8,385 bases of DNA from an uncultured Faecalibacterium sp. (GTDB taxonomy: Bacteria > Bacillota > Clostridia > Oscillospirales > Ruminococcaceae): contig CAKTGS010000088.1 in assembly GCA_934561485.1 (NCBI GenBank), positions 1 to 8,385 on the forward strand. The letters run 5' to 3'. Shown here in pieces: positions 6,298 to 8,385 of the stretch. Numbering within the stretch: the first letter of the stretch is position 1; every line of letters begins with the position of its first letter. The notes under the pieces are model-generated. The model was given only the letters and a program-made list of their open reading frames with translations. It did no database searches and was not told where the DNA came from. The translations under genes were made by a program, and so were the position numbers.

Positions 6298-6780
6298 ATG
6301 GCACCCACCAAAGAGCGCCCGGCGACCAAAACCATCGCCACCAACCGCGAAGCGCGCCACGAATACTTCGTTCTGGAAGCGCTGGAAACCGGTGTTGAGC
6401 TGAAGGGCACGGAGGTAAAAAGCCTGCGGTCCGGCGGCGTCAACCTGAAAGACAGCTGGGTGGACATTGAGGACGGCGAGCTGCTGGTGAAAGGGATGCA
6501 CATCACCCCCTACGACCACGGCAACATCTTCAACCAGGACCCCATGCGTGTCCGGCGCCTGCTGGCACATAAAAATGAGATCCGGCGGCTGCACCAGCAA
6601 TGCAAGCTGCAGGGCTACACGTTGGTGCCGCTTTCGCTTTATTTCAAGCATGGCCGTGTAAAAATGGAGCTGGGCCTCTGCAAAGGCAAAAAGCTCTACG
6701 ACAAGCGCGCCGATGCCGCCCAGCGGGATGCCAAGCGTTCCATTGACCGGGCAATCAAATCCAACGGCAAGTACTACTGA
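6298..6780 (+). CDS. smpB: SsrA-binding protein SmpB
   Basis: SmpB binds the tRNA-like domain of tmRNA and carries it into the A site of ribosomes stalled without a stop codon, mimicking the missing anticodon arm. It has 160 residues, typical for the family. Visible blocks are the N-terminal NREARHEYFVLE, then GVELKGTEVKSLRSGGVNLKD, then VKGMHITPYDHGNIFNQDP, the RRLLAHKNEI helix, the VPLSLYFKHGRVKMELGLCKGKKLYDKR core, and a basic C-terminal tail that inserts into the mRNA path. The start ATG 6298 has a near-perfect AAGGAGG (6283-6289) 8 bases upstream. Its own promoter lies just ahead, and ssrA begins 61 bases after the stop, so protein and RNA partner are probably made together. Confidence 0.97.
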   Translation: MAPTKERPATKTIATNREARHEYFVLEALETGVELKGTEVKSLRSGGVNLKDSWVDIEDGELLVKGMHITPYDHGNIFNQDPMRVRRLLAHKNEIRRLHQQCKLQGYTLVPLSLYFKHGRVKMELGLCKGKKLYDKRADAAQRDAKRSIDRAIKSNGKYY

Positions 6781-6818
6781 TTTTTCAGGCTGCTTTCCAA
6801 CGGAGAACCAAGCGTTCT

Positions 6819-6836
6819 GCACATTGCAAAATGTGC
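6819..6836 (+). other. GCAA-tetraloop hairpin just ahead of the tmRNA 5' end
   Basis: GCACATT (6819-6825) and AATGTGC (6830-6836) pair perfectly around a GCAA (GNRA) loop, and the mature tmRNA 5' end follows after 5 bases. No -35/-10 pair suited to a start at 6842 is visible in 6781-6841. The hairpin may therefore be a processing signal on a joint smpB-ssrA transcript. With only TTT after it, it is a poor terminator. Confidence 0.45.
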
Positions 6837-6841
6837 TTTAT

Positions 6842-7191
6842 GGGGGCGTAAAGGTTTCGACGGGGGGAGAGAGGTCTGGGCAGCGGGTAGCAGCGGGGGA
6901 ACTGCTCTATAACTCCTCCAAACAATTAACTGACAACAACAATTATCAGTTGCTCGCAGCCTGAGTGCTGCGCGTTCCGCCCACTCTTGTGTCGTGTGGG
7001 GCCGGGGCGTCCTTTAGACACAGCACCTGAACGGACCTAAGCTTTGCGGACCGGCAGGAACTCATGAAGCTACCAATGCGTTAGCCTGGCGACCGGCGTG
7101 ACGCGGCGGGAATGTTGTAGATCGCCTGCACCCGGAGACACCTGCACTGAACTCTTTTCGGACATGGGTTCGACTCCCATCGCCTCCACCA
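6842..7191 (+). ncRNA. ssrA: Transfer-messenger RNA (tmRNA)
   Basis: This 350-nt RNA rescues stalled ribosomes by acting as alanyl-tRNA and as a short mRNA for a degradation tag. The ends fold as a tRNA acceptor: GGGGGCG (6842-6848) pairs with CGCCTCC (7181-7187) over 7 positions, including one G-U, followed by discriminator A7188 and an encoded CCA (7189-7191). The 5' part has the conserved GGTTTCGACGGGG. The T arm is ATGGG (7164-7168), loop TTCGACT, CCCAT (7176-7180). The tag frame ends with GCA GCC TGA (stop 6962-6964) and reads NSSKQLTDNNNYQLLAA if the resume codon is AAC 6911; the resume codon could be a codon or so earlier. The LAA end is the ClpXP-type degron. The long 3' half holds the pseudoknot region. 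The 3' end overlaps the minus-strand recombinase frame. Confidence 0.96.
6911..6964 (+). other. tmRNA proteolysis-tag reading frame
   Basis: Seventeen codons plus TGA lie within ssrA and encode NSSKQLTDNNNYQLLAA, with the last residues matching the hydrophobic plus LAA degron rule. The alanine charged on tmRNA would be added before the first encoded residue. The resume codon is inferred, not shown; only the frame and the stop are secure. Confidence 0.6.
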
Positions 7192-8356
7192 ACCGCAACG
7201 CGGTAGAACCCTCGGAATTTGACGATGTACCGTCATCTTCCGGGGGCTTTTTGTTTGCAGAAATGGGCAAAATCACCCGCTCAAAGTCCCCGGTTTTCTG
7301 GTCGGTTATATTGAATTTGACCTCTGCCCGATCCTCATACAGCAGGATGGACGAAACGAACGTATCCAGGATGCGGCGGCGGTACTCTTCGTCCACCTCG
7401 TCCTCTTCCCGGCGGAACTGCTCGAACATGAACGTGAGCGCTTCCCGGCTGAACTGGGGCGGCGTGGGGGCGTTGTTGATCTCGCCCAGGGCAAAGGTAA
7501 GCTGGGCTTCCTGCTCTTCGAGAGCGCGCAGGCGGGCCGCAAGGCGGGCGCTGCCGCCCTCTTCGATGGCCTCAAGAATATTATTCTGCTTGCGGCGGCA
7601 CTCGGCAAGCTCTGCTTCCAGAGCGTCCTTTTCCGGGTTGCCTTTCGGCTCCTGCTCCTTGGCCTGCAATTCCATCATGCAGTCCACGATCTGCGAAATC
7701 TTCTCCGGGGTAAGGACGTACTTTGCAACGCCGTCCACGATGATCTGTTCCAGGTAGTTCTTTTCAATGGAGGTCTTGGGACACTTCTTCTCGACGTGCT
7801 GGTTGCAGGTGTAGTAGTAGTGCTTGCTCCCGGTGTGACCCGTGGCGCTGGCTCCTTTCATGGCATGGCCGCACAGGCCGCAGTCCAGCTTCCCGACCAG
7901 AACATAGTCCGCCCGCGGCGCACCCTTGCCGCCGCCGTGGGCGCGGTTAAAGGCAAGCTGGGTCTGGCAGCGGTTGAACAGCTCCCGGTCGATCATGGCA
8001 GGCACTCCCCCCTCAATGCGGATGTCGGCGTACTTGTACACGCCAAGATACATCTCGTTGGTGATGATCCGGCAGATGGAGTTCTTGTTGAACGGATTGC
8101 CCCGGCTGGTGCGGTAGCCGCGGGCGGTCAATTCCCGCACGATGTCGGCGGCGGTAGCCCCGGCGGCGTACTGCTCAAAGATGTACCGCACGGCGGGGGC
8201 CTGCTTCTCGTTGATGCAGTAGTGCTTGTCCGGCCCGATGTCGTAGCCAAAGCTGCGGTTGCCGCCCAGGGCAATGCACTTGAGCGCGCTTTCCCGCTGA
8301 CCGCGGCGGAGTTTCTGCGCCAGCTCGGCGGAGTAATACTCGGCCAGGGATTCCAT
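7070..8356 (-). CDS. Large serine recombinase, lacking the N-terminal catalytic domain and reading into ssrA
   Basis: This belongs to the large serine recombinases that integrate and excise mobile elements. The 428-residue frame opens with MESLAEYYSAELAQKLRRG, which in full proteins is the long helix after the resolvase domain; the roughly 130-residue catalytic domain with its serine is missing. The Recombinase domain spans about 30-140 (GNRSFGYDIG, then NPFNKNSICRIITNEMYLGVYKY). A zinc ribbon has C159, C162, C184 and C192. A coiled coil covers about 225-295. Stops TAA lie in frame directly upstream (8357-8359 and 8363-8365) with no ribosome site, so translation from ATG 8356 is doubtful. A TATAAT lies at 8375-8370. 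From about residue 389 the codons are antisense to the tmRNA 3' end (VEAMGVEPMSE), which suggests the element integrated at ssrA. It may be a pseudogene, or one part of a split gene whose 5' end lies beyond the window. Confidence 0.82.
   Translation of the reverse strand: MESLAEYYSAELAQKLRRGQRESALKCIALGGNRSFGYDIGPDKHYCINEKQAPAVRYIFEQYAAGATAADIVRELTARGYRTSRGNPFNKNSICRIITNEMYLGVYKYADIRIEGGVPAMIDRELFNRCQTQLAFNRAHGGGKGAPRADYVLVGKLDCGLCGHAMKGASATGHTGSKHYYYTCNQHVEKKCPKTSIEKNYLEQIIVDGVAKYVLTPEKISQIVDCMMELQAKEQEPKGNPEKDALEAELAECRRKQNNILEAIEEGGSARLAARLRALEEQEAQLTFALGEINNAPTPPQFSREALTFMFEQFRREEDEVDEEYRRRILDTFVSSILLYEDRAEVKFNITDQKTGDFERVILPISANKKPPEDDGTSSNSEGSTALRLVEAMGVEPMSEKSSVQVSPGAGDLQHSRRVTPVARLTHW
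7209..7252 (+). terminator. ssrA terminator, embedded in the recombinase coding region
   Basis: A long hairpin starts 17 bases after the tmRNA CCA. The outer stem is CCCTCGGAA (7209-7217) with TTCCGGGGG (7238-7246), and the inner stem is TGACG (7220-7224) with CGTCA (7231-7235), followed by CTTTTTG. It is oriented to end ssrA transcription. On the opposite strand the same bases encode roughly residues 369-383 of the recombinase. Confidence 0.85.
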
Positions 8357-8385
8357 TTAGTCTTATATTATTATACGTTCCGTGG

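Noticed and set aside
6713..6964. 83-residue frame from within smpB into ssrA
   Set aside because: Only its last codons are meaningful: they are the tmRNA tag frame, which is translated by resumption and not from an upstream start.
7098..7757. Plus-strand 219-residue frame opposite the recombinase
   Set aside because: It is antisense to a recombinase with recognisable domains; it is Ser/Arg-rich without motifs and overlaps the tmRNA end and its terminator.
1..8385. CRISPR array, toxin-antitoxin pair, anti-phage cluster or biosynthetic gene cluster
   Set aside because: No regularly spaced repeats and no gene content of these kinds were found. Apart from the repeat, the acyltransferase and the recombinase, everything is housekeeping.

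Overview
The window reads as a moderately GC-rich chromosomal segment from a gut Clostridia, most likely Oscillospiraceae (Faecalibacterium/Subdoligranulum-like). This rests on protein style, the SRP RNA-dnaX-ybaB-recR gene order shared with Bacillus and other Firmicutes, and a hairpin-rich repeat that I recall as typical of Faecalibacterium-type genomes. No database search was possible, so genus is an inference.

Layout. (1) Positions 1-705 hold the C-terminal two thirds of phosphate acetyltransferase (pta), closed by an intrinsic terminator. (2) Positions 775-1013 hold a strong sigma-A-type promoter and the signal recognition particle RNA. (3) Positions 1051-4073 hold the replication/repair cluster dnaX, ybaB and recR, all on the + strand. 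A 124-bp structured, MITE-like repeat with a possible 8-bp target duplication sits between dnaX and ybaB, and a strong terminator follows recR. (4) Positions 4155-6189 hold a lower-GC gene for a membrane acyltransferase with two tandem acyltransferase-3 domains. It is interrupted by a tract of 11 G that puts it out of frame. Ten (or thirteen) G would restore one 677-residue (or 678-residue) protein, as expected of a phase-variable surface-modification gene. (5) Positions 6231-7191 hold smpB with its own promoter, then the complete tmRNA gene ssrA; together they form the trans-translation ribosome-rescue system. (6) Positions 7070-8356, minus strand, hold a large serine recombinase that lacks its catalytic N-terminal domain. 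Its C-terminal codons run through the ssrA terminator and into the antisense of the tmRNA 3' end. This is the signature of a mobile element integrated at the 3' end of ssrA.

The core genes serve replication and repair (dnaX, ybaB, recR), protein targeting (SRP RNA) and ribosome rescue (smpB, ssrA). The accessory content is the repeat, the phase-variable acyltransferase and the recombinase remnant. The most interesting signals are the poly-G switch and the way the recombinase, the ssrA terminator and the tmRNA acceptor end share the same DNA.
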